Below, piece by piece: positions 16,811 through 26,637 of a stretch of 64,000 bases of DNA (positions within the stretch are counted from its first letter, which is position 1; the number at the start of each line of letters is the position of its first letter). Under the pieces are notes generated by a model that saw only the letters and a list, made by a program, of their open reading frames with translations, was not told where the DNA came from and searched no databases. The DNA comes from Methanococcoides vulcani. GTDB lineage: Archaea; Halobacteriota; Methanosarcinia; Methanosarcinales; Methanosarcinaceae. A program made the translations under genes and the position numbers. The stretch lies in contig NZ_FOHQ01000003.1 of the NCBI RefSeq assembly GCF_900111645.1, positions 175,803-239,802 of the forward strand, read 5' to 3'.

Positions 16811-17906
16811 ACTATGTTTGCATAATCACACTTTTCGGAGATGGAACTCACTCCATTCATATATATTATGAGAATGGATGCAGGCAGGAATTATATTGAA
16901 CGATTTTCTAAATTTGAATCACTTCATTAAATATGATTAACAATAAAACTAAGAACTCTAAAATTATTGTAGCATAATGCAAGTTACTTCTACAAAAAAA
17001 TGTATTGAATACAAAAAATAAGAGTGATTTTGACTATGCGAATTAGAGTATTTTATGGGCACAACTAGTAGACTATGCAACCAAAAAAATAATATATAAA
17101 AATAGCTTAATAATAATTAAATTCGTTAAACTATATAGTAAAGTATACATTATACAAAGTATGTTATTTTTTAAACATATTGTATAATTGAATTAATTAT
17201 ACATAAAAAACAAATATTTTAAAAAGATGTAATAAAATATACTATTAATAGTATATATCAATGAATGGTTATGGAATAAACTATATATGAAAGTACAATA
17301 AATCAAAACTATAGTATCATATATACTATAAAAAATAGATTTTATGATGAATATAAATAAGCAAATAATGTATCAAAATAAATGATTTCACATCATAAAT
17401 TTTTACCGAGTTTGCCTATGCGAATCTATCTATTTGTACATCAACACCTATATACTAACAAAGCTGTAAAGTAATAAATAAATATAGCATTATAAAATTA
17501 AAACTGCTTGTTTTTGGAAGGATCAAATGGTAAGATATTGATAAATTTAAACAATAAACATAATGCATATTTTCATTTGACAAATATATACAAATGTATT
17601 TATTAATGAGTGTCAATATTAAAAATAAGATCTCAAAAATGTTGCTTAAAGTCTACTAAAGCATATGGATATTATAAAATATACTATATGTTATACTAAT
17701 AAAACAAAAACTAGATACTAATTGTATATTGAAAATATACATAATGTTAAATAAACAAACTTAGTTAGTATAATATATACGAATAAGCATATATTACACT
17801 AACTAATAAACAAATCATATATATTTAAATATATATTTCCAATAGCATTTTTAAAAAAGTAGTAGTTGCTATTTACTAGAACATATATTTAATTAAAAGT
17901 ATTTAT

Positions 17907-18170
17907 TTAAAAGTAAATTAACGTTGTAGAGTCCAACGTTCTGACTGGTTTTCTCAAAAATTTCACGTTTTGAGAATCCGTTTTCAATAAGAGAAAGAGC
18001 TTTCTTGGGTTTTTCCCAAAAATTTTAGTCAGGTTTCGTACTTCAATTTTCGTTTTTAGCTTTTGGATATTAAAATCTCCAATTAACATTGGAATCTGGT
18101 CCAATGTTGAGTAAAAATATATGGATGACTTAATTCCTTCGCTACCATTCGATAAAACTATATATAACAT
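17907..18170 (-). pseudogene. N-terminal fragment of a ProV/OpuAA-type ABC ATPase
   Basis: The minus-strand translation contains KIEVRNLTKIFGKNPRKLFLLLK, close to the N-terminal signature of glycine-betaine ATPases of the ProV/OpuAA type. A degenerate remainder (RKPVRTLDSTTL) may correspond to the KTGQTVGVD region. It ends before the Walker A motif, so it cannot be functional. The frame begins upstream with a non-homologous leader (MLYIVLSNGS). Confidence 0.6.
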
Positions 18171-18283
18171 TTGGCTTTAAATAAATTTTATAATTAATTA
18201 AAGAAAATTAGGATTAATATTATGAAAAAAGTCTTTGTGCCAGAAATAATAGAGATAACTAAAAAATAAAACTGAGAATAAGC

Positions 18284-18381
18284 AGGTCTGTATGTACGCG
18301 ATCACCAACTTCCCTGGCAAATCCCATTTCGTGAGTTGACACGACCATTCTCATGTCTTCTTTAGCAAGGTGTTTCATTAC
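18284..18381 (-). pseudogene. C-terminal fragment of a GlnQ-type amino-acid ABC ATPase
   Basis: Minus-strand translation gives [29 protein letters not shown]. This is the post-Walker-B region of polar amino-acid transporter ATPases (GlnQ family), where [16 protein letters not shown] is the usual form. Nothing upstream supplies Walker A, and the frame breaks down after about 33 codons. The neighbouring ProV-type fragment is from a different subfamily, so two separate genes decayed here. Confidence 0.6.
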
Positions 18382-18564
18382 ATTAATTTACCAACTCATT
18401 TAAGGTTTTCAATTTTTTAATTTTAAGATTTGGTACAGAATATGTGGCCATGCATTCATAAATCTAATAAAGGTTGATCTTGAAAATATATGCTAAGTAA
18501 CTATATACTAAGCAAATCGATGTTAAATAATGCTAATTAAGTTGGGGAACAATCGGGGCATAAA

Positions 18565-20679
18565 ATGAAAACCAATGATCAGAACAACAGAAAAACGAAC
18601 AGGTTAATCCATGAGAAAAGTCCGTACCTTTTGCAACATGCATACAACCCTGTGGACTGGTATCCATGGGAAGAAGAAGCATTCAAGAAAGCGAAAGATG
18701 AAGGCAAACCTATCTTCCTGTCCATAGGATATTCAACCTGTCACTGGTGTCATGTAATGGAAAAGGAATCATTTGAGCATCAGGACCTGGCAGATCTGAT
18801 GAACAACAATTTTGTTTCCATAAAAGTGGACAGGGAAGAAAGGCCGGACATTGATGCTGTCTACATGGAAGTCTGTCAGGCTATGAACGGAAACGGTGGC
18901 TGGCCGCTTACAATAATAATGACACCTGAAAAAGTGCCCTTTGTAGCTGCAACATATATGCCAAAAGAGAGCATTCCAGGGCATATTGGGCTGATGGAAC
19001 TTTTACCACAGATAAATGAGATCTGGACCAAAGAGCATCACAAGATAGAGGAGCAGACATCCATGATAGTTTCCCATTTCTCAGAACAAACAGCTCAGAA
19101 GCCTATGGGAAAAGGAATAATTGGCGATAATGTCCTGTATCTGGCCTTCAAGCATCTTGAGGACACTTTCGATGAAGAGAATGGCGGGTTTGGGAATGAA
19201 CCCAAGTTCCCTTCCCCACACAACCTCATGTACCTGCTTAGATACTGGAACCGGAGCGGTGATGAAAGGGCACTGGAAATTGTAGAAAAAACCCTCAGTG
19301 CAATGAGATCCGGGGGGATCTATGACCATATCGGTTTTGGATTTCACAGATATTCCACAGATAGCACGTGGCTTATACCTCATTTTGAGAAGATGCTATA
19401 CGACCAAGGAATGCTGGCAATTGCCTATTCAGAAGCCTATCAGGCAACCGGCAAAACCGAATATGCAGGAACGATCAGAGAGATATTCGAGTATATCGAA
19501 AGAGATATGGCATCCCCGAAAGGTGGATTCTATTGTGCTGAAGATGCCGACAGCGAGGGTGTTGAGGGTAAGTTCTACGTTTGGGATACTAACGAGATCA
19601 GAGAGATTCTTGAAGAAGCTAATGCAGAGTTATTCATAGATCATTTCAACATGGAAAAAAGCGGCAATTTCCTTGATGAAAGCACTCGCAGACCAACCGG
19701 AAAGAACATATTGCACATAAAAGCCAGTCCTGATGAGATCGCACATAAACACAATATAGATATCGAAGAACTTGAAAATTCCATTGAGAAAAGCAGGCAG
19801 AAGCTCTTTGAAGTACGTGAGAAAAGAGTCCATCCTTCAAAAGATGATAAAATACTCACTGACTGGAACGGACTGATGATAGCTTCACTGGCCATCGCTT
19901 CAAGAGCACTTGGAGAAAAGAGATACGAAAACCTGGCAAAAAGATGTGCAGACTTTATCCTTACCAGTACATATATGAGAACAGGCAGTCTTTCCCACCT
20001 GTGCAGCGAAAGAACAGAAACACCAGCATTCCTGGAAGACCATGCATTCTTAATATGGGGACTGATAGAGCTATATGAAGCCACTTTTGAAACATCATAC
20101 CTCAATACGGCATTAAAACTCAACGAATACCTGCTGGATAATTACTGGGATATTGAAAATGGTGGCTTCTATCAGACAGCCAATACTTCGGAAAGTCTTC
20201 TTTTCAGGAAGAAGGAAGTTTATGACGGTGCGATCCCAAGCGGTAACTCAGTTGCTTTTTCTAACCTGATCCGCCTTGGTAGAATGACGGGGAACACGGA
20301 ACTTGAGAAAAAGGCCTACGAGATCATGAAGACCTTCTCCGGAACTGTTTCAACCATACCTATAGGATACACCCAGTTCCTATCTGGCGTGAACTTTATT
20401 CTGGGACCCTCAAGTGAAGTTGTGATCGCAGGCGACCTTAATTCAGAGGATACAAAATTGATGCTATCACATCTTCATAAGGAGTACCTGCCTAATAAGG
20501 TCGTGATGTTCAAAGCACCAGGAAATGAAGGGAATGCCATCACCCGGATCGCGGAGTACACTGAGAACCTTATTATGAAAGATGGAAAGGCAACAGCTTA
20601 CGTATGCAAGGACTTAAGCTGTAAAGAACCTACCACCGATCCGGAAAAGATGATGCAATTGCTCAAGGCTAAGGGATAA
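18565..20679 (+). CDS. DUF255/YyaL thioredoxin-fold protein (SPATA20-like)
   Basis: A 704-residue protein. Residues about 11-170 are the DUF255 thioredoxin-like domain with the signature [20 protein letters not shown] (16-35) and the redox motif CHWC at 59-62. Residues about 200-700 form an (alpha/alpha)6 glycosidase-like barrel ([67 protein letters not shown]). The family is widespread; its activity is still unclear, with roles in redox or sugar metabolism suggested. It is cytoplasmic, with no signal. It is followed after 78 bases by exported thiol-redox genes. Confidence 0.92.
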   Translation: MKTNDQNNRKTNRLIHEKSPYLLQHAYNPVDWYPWEEEAFKKAKDEGKPIFLSIGYSTCHWCHVMEKESFEHQDLADLMNNNFVSIKVDREERPDIDAVYMEVCQAMNGNGGWPLTIIMTPEKVPFVAATYMPKESIPGHIGLMELLPQINEIWTKEHHKIEEQTSMIVSHFSEQTAQKPMGKGIIGDNVLYLAFKHLEDTFDEENGGFGNEPKFPSPHNLMYLLRYWNRSGDERALEIVEKTLSAMRSGGIYDHIGFGFHRYSTDSTWLIPHFEKMLYDQGMLAIAYSEAYQATGKTEYAGTIREIFEYIERDMASPKGGFYCAEDADSEGVEGKFYVWDTNEIREILEEANAELFIDHFNMEKSGNFLDESTRRPTGKNILHIKASPDEIAHKHNIDIEELENSIEKSRQKLFEVREKRVHPSKDDKILTDWNGLMIASLAIASRALGEKRYENLAKRCADFILTSTYMRTGSLSHLCSERTETPAFLEDHAFLIWGLIELYEATFETSYLNTALKLNEYLLDNYWDIENGGFYQTANTSESLLFRKKEVYDGAIPSGNSVAFSNLIRLGRMTGNTELEKKAYEIMKTFSGTVSTIPIGYTQFLSGVNFILGPSSEVVIAGDLNSEDTKLMLSHLHKEYLPNKVVMFKAPGNEGNAITRIAEYTENLIMKDGKATAYVCKDLSCKEPTTDPEKMMQLLKAKG

Positions 20680-20733
20680 GCAAAACAACTCTCTCGTTAA
20701 GTTCGGAATACAAAACACTTATTTGAAGATAAA

Positions 20734-20750
20734 CCCCATAATTAATGGGG
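20734..20750 (+). promoter_or_regulatory. Hairpin covering the ribosome-binding site of the TlpA-like gene
   Basis: CCCCAT-AATTA-ATGGGG forms a six-pair stem eight bases before the ATG at 20758. Its right arm holds the only purine-rich Shine-Dalgarno candidate (GGGGG), so folding would hide it. Possible translational control, or the end of the previous transcript. Confidence 0.35.
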
Positions 20751-20757
20751 GCTTTAA

Positions 20758-21300
20758 ATGCATACTAAAAAGAACATAGTGTTAGCTTCAGTTGTACTGA
20801 TATTATTTTTTGTCATGTTGTCTGGTTGTGTCGAAAGTGAGACTACAACTGATAATGAACAGACGGAATCTGTTGATTGGAGAGATGTGGAACTTACCGA
20901 TGTCAGGACCGGGGAGGTATTCAGGATAAGTGACTTTGAAGGACCTGTACTTGTTGAAAGTTTTGCAGTATGGTGTCCGACCTGCCTTCAGCAGCAAAAA
21001 GAAATGAAAAAGCTCATTCTGACAGAAGGTGAGACGATCACTCATGTCTCTCTTGACACCGATCCAAACGAAGATATTGAAGCTGTGCTTGATCATGTCC
21101 AGAGAAATGATCTTGACTGGTATTTTGCAGTTGCACCTACAGAAATGACAGAAGACCTGATCGATGAATTTGGTGTAGAGGTCGTAAATGCACCAATTGC
21201 ACCGGTTATACTAATCTGTGAGGATGGAGATGCAAGATTATTAGGCAGAGGGCTCAAATCTGCAGAGGAACTAAATGATGAGGTCATGGAGGGGTGCTGA
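20758..21300 (+). CDS. TlpA/ResA-like thioredoxin-fold lipoprotein
   Basis: A 180-residue protein with a lipoprotein signal (hydrophobic 8-22, lipobox LSGC, Cys24) and an outward-facing thioredoxin-like domain. The active-site pair is C73-P-T-C76 in VWCPTCLQQQKEMKK, and the cis-Pro lies in the NAPIAPVILI region. These proteins reduce or exchange disulfides outside the membrane, using electrons passed by CcdA/DsbD-type membrane proteins. Such a protein is encoded immediately downstream, starting one base after this stop codon. Confidence 0.88.
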   Translation: MHTKKNIVLASVVLILFFVMLSGCVESETTTDNEQTESVDWRDVELTDVRTGEVFRISDFEGPVLVESFAVWCPTCLQQQKEMKKLILTEGETITHVSLDTDPNEDIEAVLDHVQRNDLDWYFAVAPTEMTEDLIDEFGVEVVNAPIAPVILICEDGDARLLGRGLKSAEELNDEVMEGC

Positions 21301-21999
21301 ATGGCACTTGTCCCGGCCTTTTTAGCAGACCTGTTCCTTTCATTTACACTGGGCCTACTAACTCCCCTTACAGCTGTATGTGTACTGCCATTGTATCCTG
21401 CATTCCTGGCATATCTTTCAAACCAGCTTTCAGGTGAAGAGAAGAACCAGAGATTGCCTTTGATCTTTGGCCTGATCATAAGTGCAGGTGTGATCCTTTT
21501 CATGTCCTTACTGGGCTTCATATTCACAACCCTGCTTCAGGTATCACTGACAAAGGTTGTAGGGATAATTTCCCCTATTGCTTTCGGAATACTTTTTATC
21601 ATCAGCCTGTTACTGATAATAGACTATGATATTGGAAAGTTCCTGCCACGCACGAACATTGGAGGAGATAGGAATCCTTTGATAACTGCATTCCTTTATG
21701 GATTTTTTTTCGGGGCTATCGTTGTACCATGTAACCCGGCATTTATTGCAGCCCTTTTTGCTAAATCACTTACCAGCATGGGTTTTGTTGGAAATTTCCT
21801 GAACTTTGTAGCCTTTGGAATAGGAATAAGTTTCCCGTTACTGGTCTTTTCAGCGATATCAACTGCAAAAAGCAAAAGCATCATTAGATTCCTTATCAAG
21901 TACAAGAGGAAGATCAACCTGTCTGCAGGCATAATAATGCTCGTAATATCGTTGTATTATCTTATATTCGTATTCAGGGTAGTGGAGAGATTGATGTGA
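21301..21999 (+). CDS. CcdA/DsbD-like transmembrane thiol electron carrier
   Basis: A 232-residue protein with about six membrane helices. Two conserved Cys lie in equivalent positions of the two inverted halves: C27 in TPLTAVCVLPLYPAFLAYLS and C144 in GAIVVPCNPAFIAALF. The CcdA family passes reducing equivalents from cytoplasmic thioredoxin to exported thioredoxin-fold partners. The ATG directly follows the TGA of the TlpA-like lipoprotein gene, and the next gene overlaps its end by four bases. The likely pathway is thioredoxin, then this protein, then the TlpA-like protein. Confidence 0.88.
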   Translation: MALVPAFLADLFLSFTLGLLTPLTAVCVLPLYPAFLAYLSNQLSGEEKNQRLPLIFGLIISAGVILFMSLLGFIFTTLLQVSLTKVVGIISPIAFGILFIISLLLIIDYDIGKFLPRTNIGGDRNPLITAFLYGFFFGAIVVPCNPAFIAALFAKSLTSMGFVGNFLNFVAFGIGISFPLLVFSAISTAKSKSIIRFLIKYKRKINLSAGIIMLVISLYYLIFVFRVVERLM

Positions 22000-23114
22000 A
22001 AATAAAATATAAGGTATTGTTAGTATCGATAACGATTCTGCTAGCTGCCTTCATGGCATGCATCCCTGCATCTGCCGAGGAAGCAGCTAATGGTGGTATA
22101 GAGAAACTTCCTGAACTGACCGAGATGGAAGAAGAGTTTGGGATAAAGCTTACGGAAATGGGTGTCAGGTATATTGTAGACCCCAATGATATCGTCTCAG
22201 GCGGACCTCCTATGGACGGGATACCATCACTAGATGATCCTGAATACGTTACCGTAGAGGAAGCTGACAGTTGGATCGAGGACAATGAACTTGTGCTGGC
22301 CCTTGTCTATAATGAGACAAAGAGGGTCTACCCCTTGCAGATCATGGTATGGCATGAGATCGTTAATGATCACATCAATGGCGAGCCAATCCTCATTACA
22401 TATTGCCCCCTGTGTGGTTCAGGTATCGCTTATGAAAGAACGATAGACGGAGAAGAGGTTGAGTTCGGGACATCAGGTAAACTCTATAATTCGAACCTTG
22501 TGATGTACGACAGGAAAACTAATTCATACTGGACACAGATCGGAGGACAGGCGATAGTAGGAGAACTTACAGGCATGGAGCTTAATGCGATCTCCATTGA
22601 GACCGTCGTCTGGAGAGACTGGAAGGTTGCACATCCGGACTCAGAAGTGCTTTCTCAGAATACCGGATTCAGCAGGCCTTATGGAAATGACCCTTATGGT
22701 AACTACTACGAGAACAGCATATTATTGTTCCCGGTAGAGAACAGCGATACTACGATCCATCCAAAGACCGTGGTCTTCGGTATAGAACTGGACGGTATGT
22801 TCAAGGCTTACCGTGAGGATGAACTCATCGAACTCGGGACCATCGAAGACACTGTCGATGGTGTTGATATCCTGGTAGAAAGGGACGAAGTGGGAATTGT
22901 CACCATAACCAACCAGGATACCGGGGAAGAAATAGTCAAAGAAAGGGACTTCTGGTTCGCATGGTATGCATTCCATCCCGAAACAGAACTTTATCTCCCT
23001 GAAGGCGTAGTTCTTGAGCCTCCGGAGGATGAGCAGGATAGCCCCTTAAGTCCAACCATTGCACTTCTTTCCGTGGCTATAGCTTTTGCTATTCTAAGAA
23101 AGAAGACAAAATAA
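21996..23114 (+). CDS. Exported DUF3179 protein with C-terminal membrane anchor
   Basis: A 372-residue protein. The signal peptide at residues 1-28 ends near ASA. A DUF3179 domain covers about residues 60-335, with the core YPLQIMVWHEIVND, ITYCPLCGSGIAYERT (CPLC at 137-140), LYNSNLVMYDRKTNSYW and a final FWFAWYAFHPETELY. A hydrophobic anchor at about 350-366 with RKKTK behind it fixes it outside the cell. The DUF3179 function is unknown. The CPLC pair and the overlap with a CcdA-like gene (ATGTGA, four bases) suggest it is a client or partner of the thiol relay. Confidence 0.85.
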   Translation: MKIKYKVLLVSITILLAAFMACIPASAEEAANGGIEKLPELTEMEEEFGIKLTEMGVRYIVDPNDIVSGGPPMDGIPSLDDPEYVTVEEADSWIEDNELVLALVYNETKRVYPLQIMVWHEIVNDHINGEPILITYCPLCGSGIAYERTIDGEEVEFGTSGKLYNSNLVMYDRKTNSYWTQIGGQAIVGELTGMELNAISIETVVWRDWKVAHPDSEVLSQNTGFSRPYGNDPYGNYYENSILLFPVENSDTTIHPKTVVFGIELDGMFKAYREDELIELGTIEDTVDGVDILVERDEVGIVTITNQDTGEEIVKERDFWFAWYAFHPETELYLPEGVVLEPPEDEQDSPLSPTIALLSVAIAFAILRKKTK

Positions 23115-23173
23115 GATAAATGAAGAATTAAAAGTGCCATAAAAAGAGAGGAGGTCGTGTACAGTTACGATGA

Positions 23174-23647
23174 TCATTCATCGAGTATTTGGAATACGAT
23201 CTCGACTATTCCATTTTTGCAGGTCATTTTTGAGCTTTTAGGATCAACCTTTGGTTCCAGTTCAACATGCTGGGTAAAGACCTGTTCTTTAGTCTCGAAC
23301 TGAAGTTCAAGTTCAGAACCTGATGCACTATATGATACGTCATCGACCTCAACTCCGGTATCAACTGTAACGTATAGTTTATCATCGACCTCGGTGCACT
23401 CTACGACTGCATCCTTCTTTGAAACATAGAAGAAGCTATTATCACCTAATTTTATGGTGGAAAAGTGCTGCTCCTCAGAGTTATCAGCTTCATTGTAGAC
23501 TACGGAAAAACCATAAAATGCAGGTTTTTCGAATCCCTCTTCAGCCATATCATCCATGATACGCTCAATAAGGGATCTGACAATTTCTTCCAGTTCCTTC
23601 ATCGGAAGAGGAACTGAACCATCATCTTTGCGTTCTTTTTCTGTCAT
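23174..23647 (-). CDS. Hsp20/alpha-crystallin-like protein
   Basis: A 157-residue soluble protein. A helical N-terminus (LEEIVRSLIERIMDDMAEEGF) is followed from about residue 75 by beta strands (VVECTEVDDKLYVTVDTG, ELELQFETK) and a terminal GIVEIVFQI strand. This is the pattern of small heat-shock or GvpH-type alpha-crystallin domains in archaea. A role as a holding chaperone is inferred. It is monocistronic and convergent with the DUF3179 gene. Confidence 0.6.
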   Translation of the reverse strand: MTEKERKDDGSVPLPMKELEEIVRSLIERIMDDMAEEGFEKPAFYGFSVVYNEADNSEEQHFSTIKLGDNSFFYVSKKDAVVECTEVDDKLYVTVDTGVEVDDVSYSASGSELELQFETKEQVFTQHVELEPKVDPKSSKMTCKNGIVEIVFQILDE

Positions 23648-23891
23648 GGTCTGCCTCCATCATTTTTTGTGTTTCAAGGTCGATTCAAACAAGAAAAGAA
23701 AAAATGTAGGTGATTAAGTAGTAAATAAATTAGTTAAGCAATAATATGATCCAATAGTAACGTTCGTGTATATGCGAACTGTTGTTATATAAATGTTTTG
23801 TAAGGGGGAAATACCGTTAAATGAAGGCAATTAGACATAAAATCATGAAATCTGACAAATTTTTAAATGAAAGAAAGACACAATACCTCTT

Positions 23892-24413
23892 ATGAACACT
23901 GAAGATCTTCTTGGCTCGCTTCACAAAGCTGCACGAAGCATGTCCACATCAGATCTTATGAAAGCAAGGGCCTTCATGGTCAGATCAGCTTCCGGTTTGC
24001 CTAAAAAGTACAGGGAAACATATTCAACTGAGCTTTTCAACTATCTGTATACCATCTTTACAGAGATCAGCAATTCAAAGCAGCCTGAAAAGAATGAGGC
24101 CATTGATGCAGAAGAATATGATGATCTTATGAAAAGGCTCGACCAAATGGGTGTTTCAGAAGATCTGAATCAGGAGTATTTCAATAAGTTAGTAAATCTT
24201 ACAGCTCCCTATCTTGTATTCATCGTCAAAAAACCGATCCATCCAATAGGAATGGTCTTTCCAGGAGGAGATCAGGTCCTGGAAAAGGATGGAATATACT
24301 ATTGCCCTGTGAAAGACAAACAGAATGATGTGGAGTGTGCTCTCTGCAAATTCTGTATTTGCAGGGATGCAGAAGAAATGGTAGAAGGAGACAAATGGAA
24401 AATGGAGGTATAA
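23892..24413 (+). CDS. DUF2115 family protein
   Basis: A 173-residue protein typical of methanogens. The N-terminal part is helical. The C-terminal half holds the family motif KKPIHPIGMVFPGGDQV and YYCPVKDKQNDVECALCKFCICRD, with Cys in CPVK and CALCKFCIC that could bind zinc or an Fe-S cluster. Function unknown. The small GWELV-type gene lies convergent, eight bases downstream. Confidence 0.8.
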   Translation: MNTEDLLGSLHKAARSMSTSDLMKARAFMVRSASGLPKKYRETYSTELFNYLYTIFTEISNSKQPEKNEAIDAEEYDDLMKRLDQMGVSEDLNQEYFNKLVNLTAPYLVFIVKKPIHPIGMVFPGGDQVLEKDGIYYCPVKDKQNDVECALCKFCICRDAEEMVEGDKWKMEV

Positions 24414-24421
24414 GATGAAGC

Positions 24422-24601
24422 TTAGATGTTAGCTCCATCTAAAACACGCTTGAAAAATGCAGTAGACATACCTTCCTCATCTACTTGACCAACAAACTTG
24501 ACTAATTCCCAGCCATCAAGACCCATCTGATTAAGATCTTCTTTTGTCTCACCAACTTCACCCATTCGAACAGACTTAATATCATATTCCCAACATGCCA
24601 T
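24422..24601 (-). CDS. Small DUF4177-like protein (59 aa)
   Basis: The minus-strand frame reads MACWEYDIKSVRMGEVGE, and later LNQMGLDGWELVKFVG, MSTAFFKRVL. The LxxxGxxGWELV core followed by a strand and FFKR is the pattern of the small DUF4177 fold, a two-layer alpha/beta protein of unknown function. GAGGTG lies six bases before the ATG, strongly supporting the start. It ends in TAA. Confidence 0.75.
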   Translation of the reverse strand: MACWEYDIKSVRMGEVGETKEDLNQMGLDGWELVKFVGQVDEEGMSTAFFKRVLDGANI

Positions 24602-24851
24602 GACAACACCTCATTTTGAGTTTTATTTGATAATAATAAATAGTCCGTTGATGGTATATAACTGTTTTTAAAAATTATATTTAACATTTAATCAACTAAA
24701 ATTGATTAAAAAGGTTCAATAAAAAGGGAAACAAAACGTCAATGAAAATTGGGGTAACTGCAATCATTAAATATCCATAAAAGTAATTCTGAACTCAATT
24801 CCTGCATGGAACATGATCCTATAAATAGATATAAACAGAAAATATGTATAG

Positions 24852-26102
24852 ATGGACCAGAATGGCTATGAACCAAAAAAACCAAGACTTTTTCCTTTAC
24901 TGCTCATCAACTTCATCAATACCCTTGGTTTTGGAATAGTAATCCCATTCCTTGTTTTTCTGGTAGAGAGATTTGGAGGAAATGCCATAGTTTACGGATT
25001 CATCGGTGCCATGTATCCGGCATTCCAGCTAATAGGAGCACCCATACTTGGAAGATGGTCTGATATTCACGGAAGAAAAAAGATCCTGTTCATAACCCAG
25101 GCAGGAACATTGTTTTCCTGGATCATATTCCTGCTTGCATTTTTTACCCCCGTAAAAGCCCTTGTTAACGTAGATTCCGCGTTCTTCGGGACATTTGTTA
25201 TCACAATACCACTTCTCATCCTTTTCATAGCAAGAAGCTTTGATGGGCTTACGGGGGGAAATGTAGCCGTAGCAAATGCTTACCTTGCAGACATAACTGA
25301 AGAAAAGGACCGCAATAAGAACTTTGGGAAAATGTCTATTTCTACGAATCTTGGATTCATAATAGGACCGGCACTTGCAGGCCTGCTTAGCATAACGATC
25401 TATAGGGAACTCATCCCCGTACTTGCTGCTGCCCTCATATCCCTGGTGGGAACTGTTGTAATAGTTCTGTATCTGCCGGAATCAAGGCAATGCACCATAA
25501 GGAAAGCAGAGAAGATCGGCTTCAGGGAAGTGGTTGGGATAAAGAACATACCATATATGTTGCTGCTATATTTCCTGATATTTCTTGGTTTCAATATATT
25601 CTATACAACATTCACACTTCATGCCATCCGTTCACTTCAGTGGTCCGTTGCTGATCTAGGGATCTATTTCTCAGTACTTGGAATAATGATGATAATAGTA
25701 CAGGGCCCAATACTTAGCGAGGCGGTAAAGAGGTATTCAGATGCTTACCTGACCATATTCGGAAGTGTTGTACTTGGTACAAATTTCATTCTACTTGTTC
25801 CCGGAAACGTTGCTCTTACATATCTTGCAGCTGTTTTCTTTGCACTTGGAAACGGGATCATGTGGCCTTCGGTCCTTTCCATGATCTCAAAACTTACGGG
25901 TAAAGACCAACAGGGTGCGGTACAGGGTTTTGCCAGCAGTTTTTCAAGCCTGGCCAGTATTGCAGGACTTATCTTGGGAGGTTTCCTCTATGAAATACTT
26001 GGAGGCTTGTCGTTCATAATAGCTGCAGCAATTATTTACGCAGTATTTCTGCTGTCCTTCAGGATGCTTTCTTTTGAAAAGAAAGTGCAGGAAGGGGGCT
26101 GA
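24852..26102 (+). CDS. MFS transporter (multidrug/tetracycline-type)
   Basis: A 416-residue protein with about 12 membrane helices. The conserved loop between helices 2 and 3 reads GRWSDIHGRKKIL (about residues 66-78), the MFS A motif, and RSFDGLTGGNVAVANAYLADI follows helix 4. The second half begins after a charged loop near residue 215. The closest type is the TetA-like drug/H+ antiporter class; substrate unknown. It is monocistronic and ends close to the convergent peroxiredoxin gene. Confidence 0.88.
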   Translation: MDQNGYEPKKPRLFPLLLINFINTLGFGIVIPFLVFLVERFGGNAIVYGFIGAMYPAFQLIGAPILGRWSDIHGRKKILFITQAGTLFSWIIFLLAFFTPVKALVNVDSAFFGTFVITIPLLILFIARSFDGLTGGNVAVANAYLADITEEKDRNKNFGKMSISTNLGFIIGPALAGLLSITIYRELIPVLAAALISLVGTVVIVLYLPESRQCTIRKAEKIGFREVVGIKNIPYMLLLYFLIFLGFNIFYTTFTLHAIRSLQWSVADLGIYFSVLGIMMIIVQGPILSEAVKRYSDAYLTIFGSVVLGTNFILLVPGNVALTYLAAVFFALGNGIMWPSVLSMISKLTGKDQQGAVQGFASSFSSLASIAGLILGGFLYEILGGLSFIIAAAIIYAVFLLSFRMLSFEKKVQEGG

Positions 26103-26154
26103 GTATAAAAGATATAAAAAGAAAAACAAAGTAAAAAAGAAGAATAAGAACGAT

Positions 26155-26637
26155 TTATTCTTCCTTGATCTTCTTCAGTTCCTCAAGTACGGCCATGGCA
26201 TGTCCTTTGGCCTTGACCTTATCCCATACTTTCGCGATGTTGCCTTCAGGATCAATAAGGAAGGTTGTCCTAACAGTACCCATGTATTCCTTGCCTGCCA
26301 TCTTCTTCAAATGCCACACATCATAACTCTGCTGCAACTCAGTGCTCTCATCTGAAAGGAGAGTAATGCCCAGATCTTTCTTCTCAATGAACCTTTGGTG
26401 TGATTTCTGGCTGTCCTTACTGACACCAAGTATGAAAGCACCTTCTTTCTCAAAATCACCCTTGAGTTTCGTAAATTCCATGGCTTCTATACTGCATCCT
26501 GATGTGTTATCACGTGGATAGAAATAAAGAACTACCCATTTTCCTTTAAGATCCTCTAAAGATACATCATTGCCTTCAGGATCCGGTAAACAGAGTTGTG
26601 GGGCTTTCTCGCCTGCAGAAAGTGATGTTTTAGCCAT
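26155..26637 (-). CDS. bcp: Bcp/PrxQ-type peroxiredoxin lacking the usual resolving Cys
   Basis: A 160-residue peroxiredoxin with the peroxidatic motif YPRDNTSGCSIEAMEF, where C48 is catalytic. The resolving Cys that many PrxQ proteins carry five residues later is Met53, and no other candidate Cys lies near, so this is probably a 1-Cys form that needs an external thiol partner such as thioredoxin. TTFLIDPEG and GVSKDS are conserved. It protects against peroxides and is cytoplasmic. Confidence 0.9.
   Translation of the reverse strand: MAKTSLSAGEKAPQLCLPDPEGNDVSLEDLKGKWVVLYFYPRDNTSGCSIEAMEFTKLKGDFEKEGAFILGVSKDSQKSHQRFIEKKDLGITLLSDESTELQQSYDVWHLKKMAGKEYMGTVRTTFLIDPEGNIAKVWDKVKAKGHAMAVLEELKKIKEE

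Larger units (their letters stand above)
15963..17906. other. About 1.9-kb very AT-rich gene desert
   Basis: No reading frame with family resemblance or a ribosome-binding site occurs in nearly two kilobases. Base composition is far more AT-rich than the flanking genes, especially 17050-17900, where TATA-like strings are continuous. Three clear inverted repeats lie at 16386-16428, 16491-16507 and 16689-16810 (listed separately). Remnants of two ABC ATPase genes lie just beyond its right edge. It may be a degraded insertion, or it may hold untranslated RNAs. Confidence 0.6.

Noticed and set aside
16000-17900. CRISPR array in the AT-rich desert
   Set aside because: No regularly spaced repeated units of 24-40 bases are visible and no cas gene is nearby.
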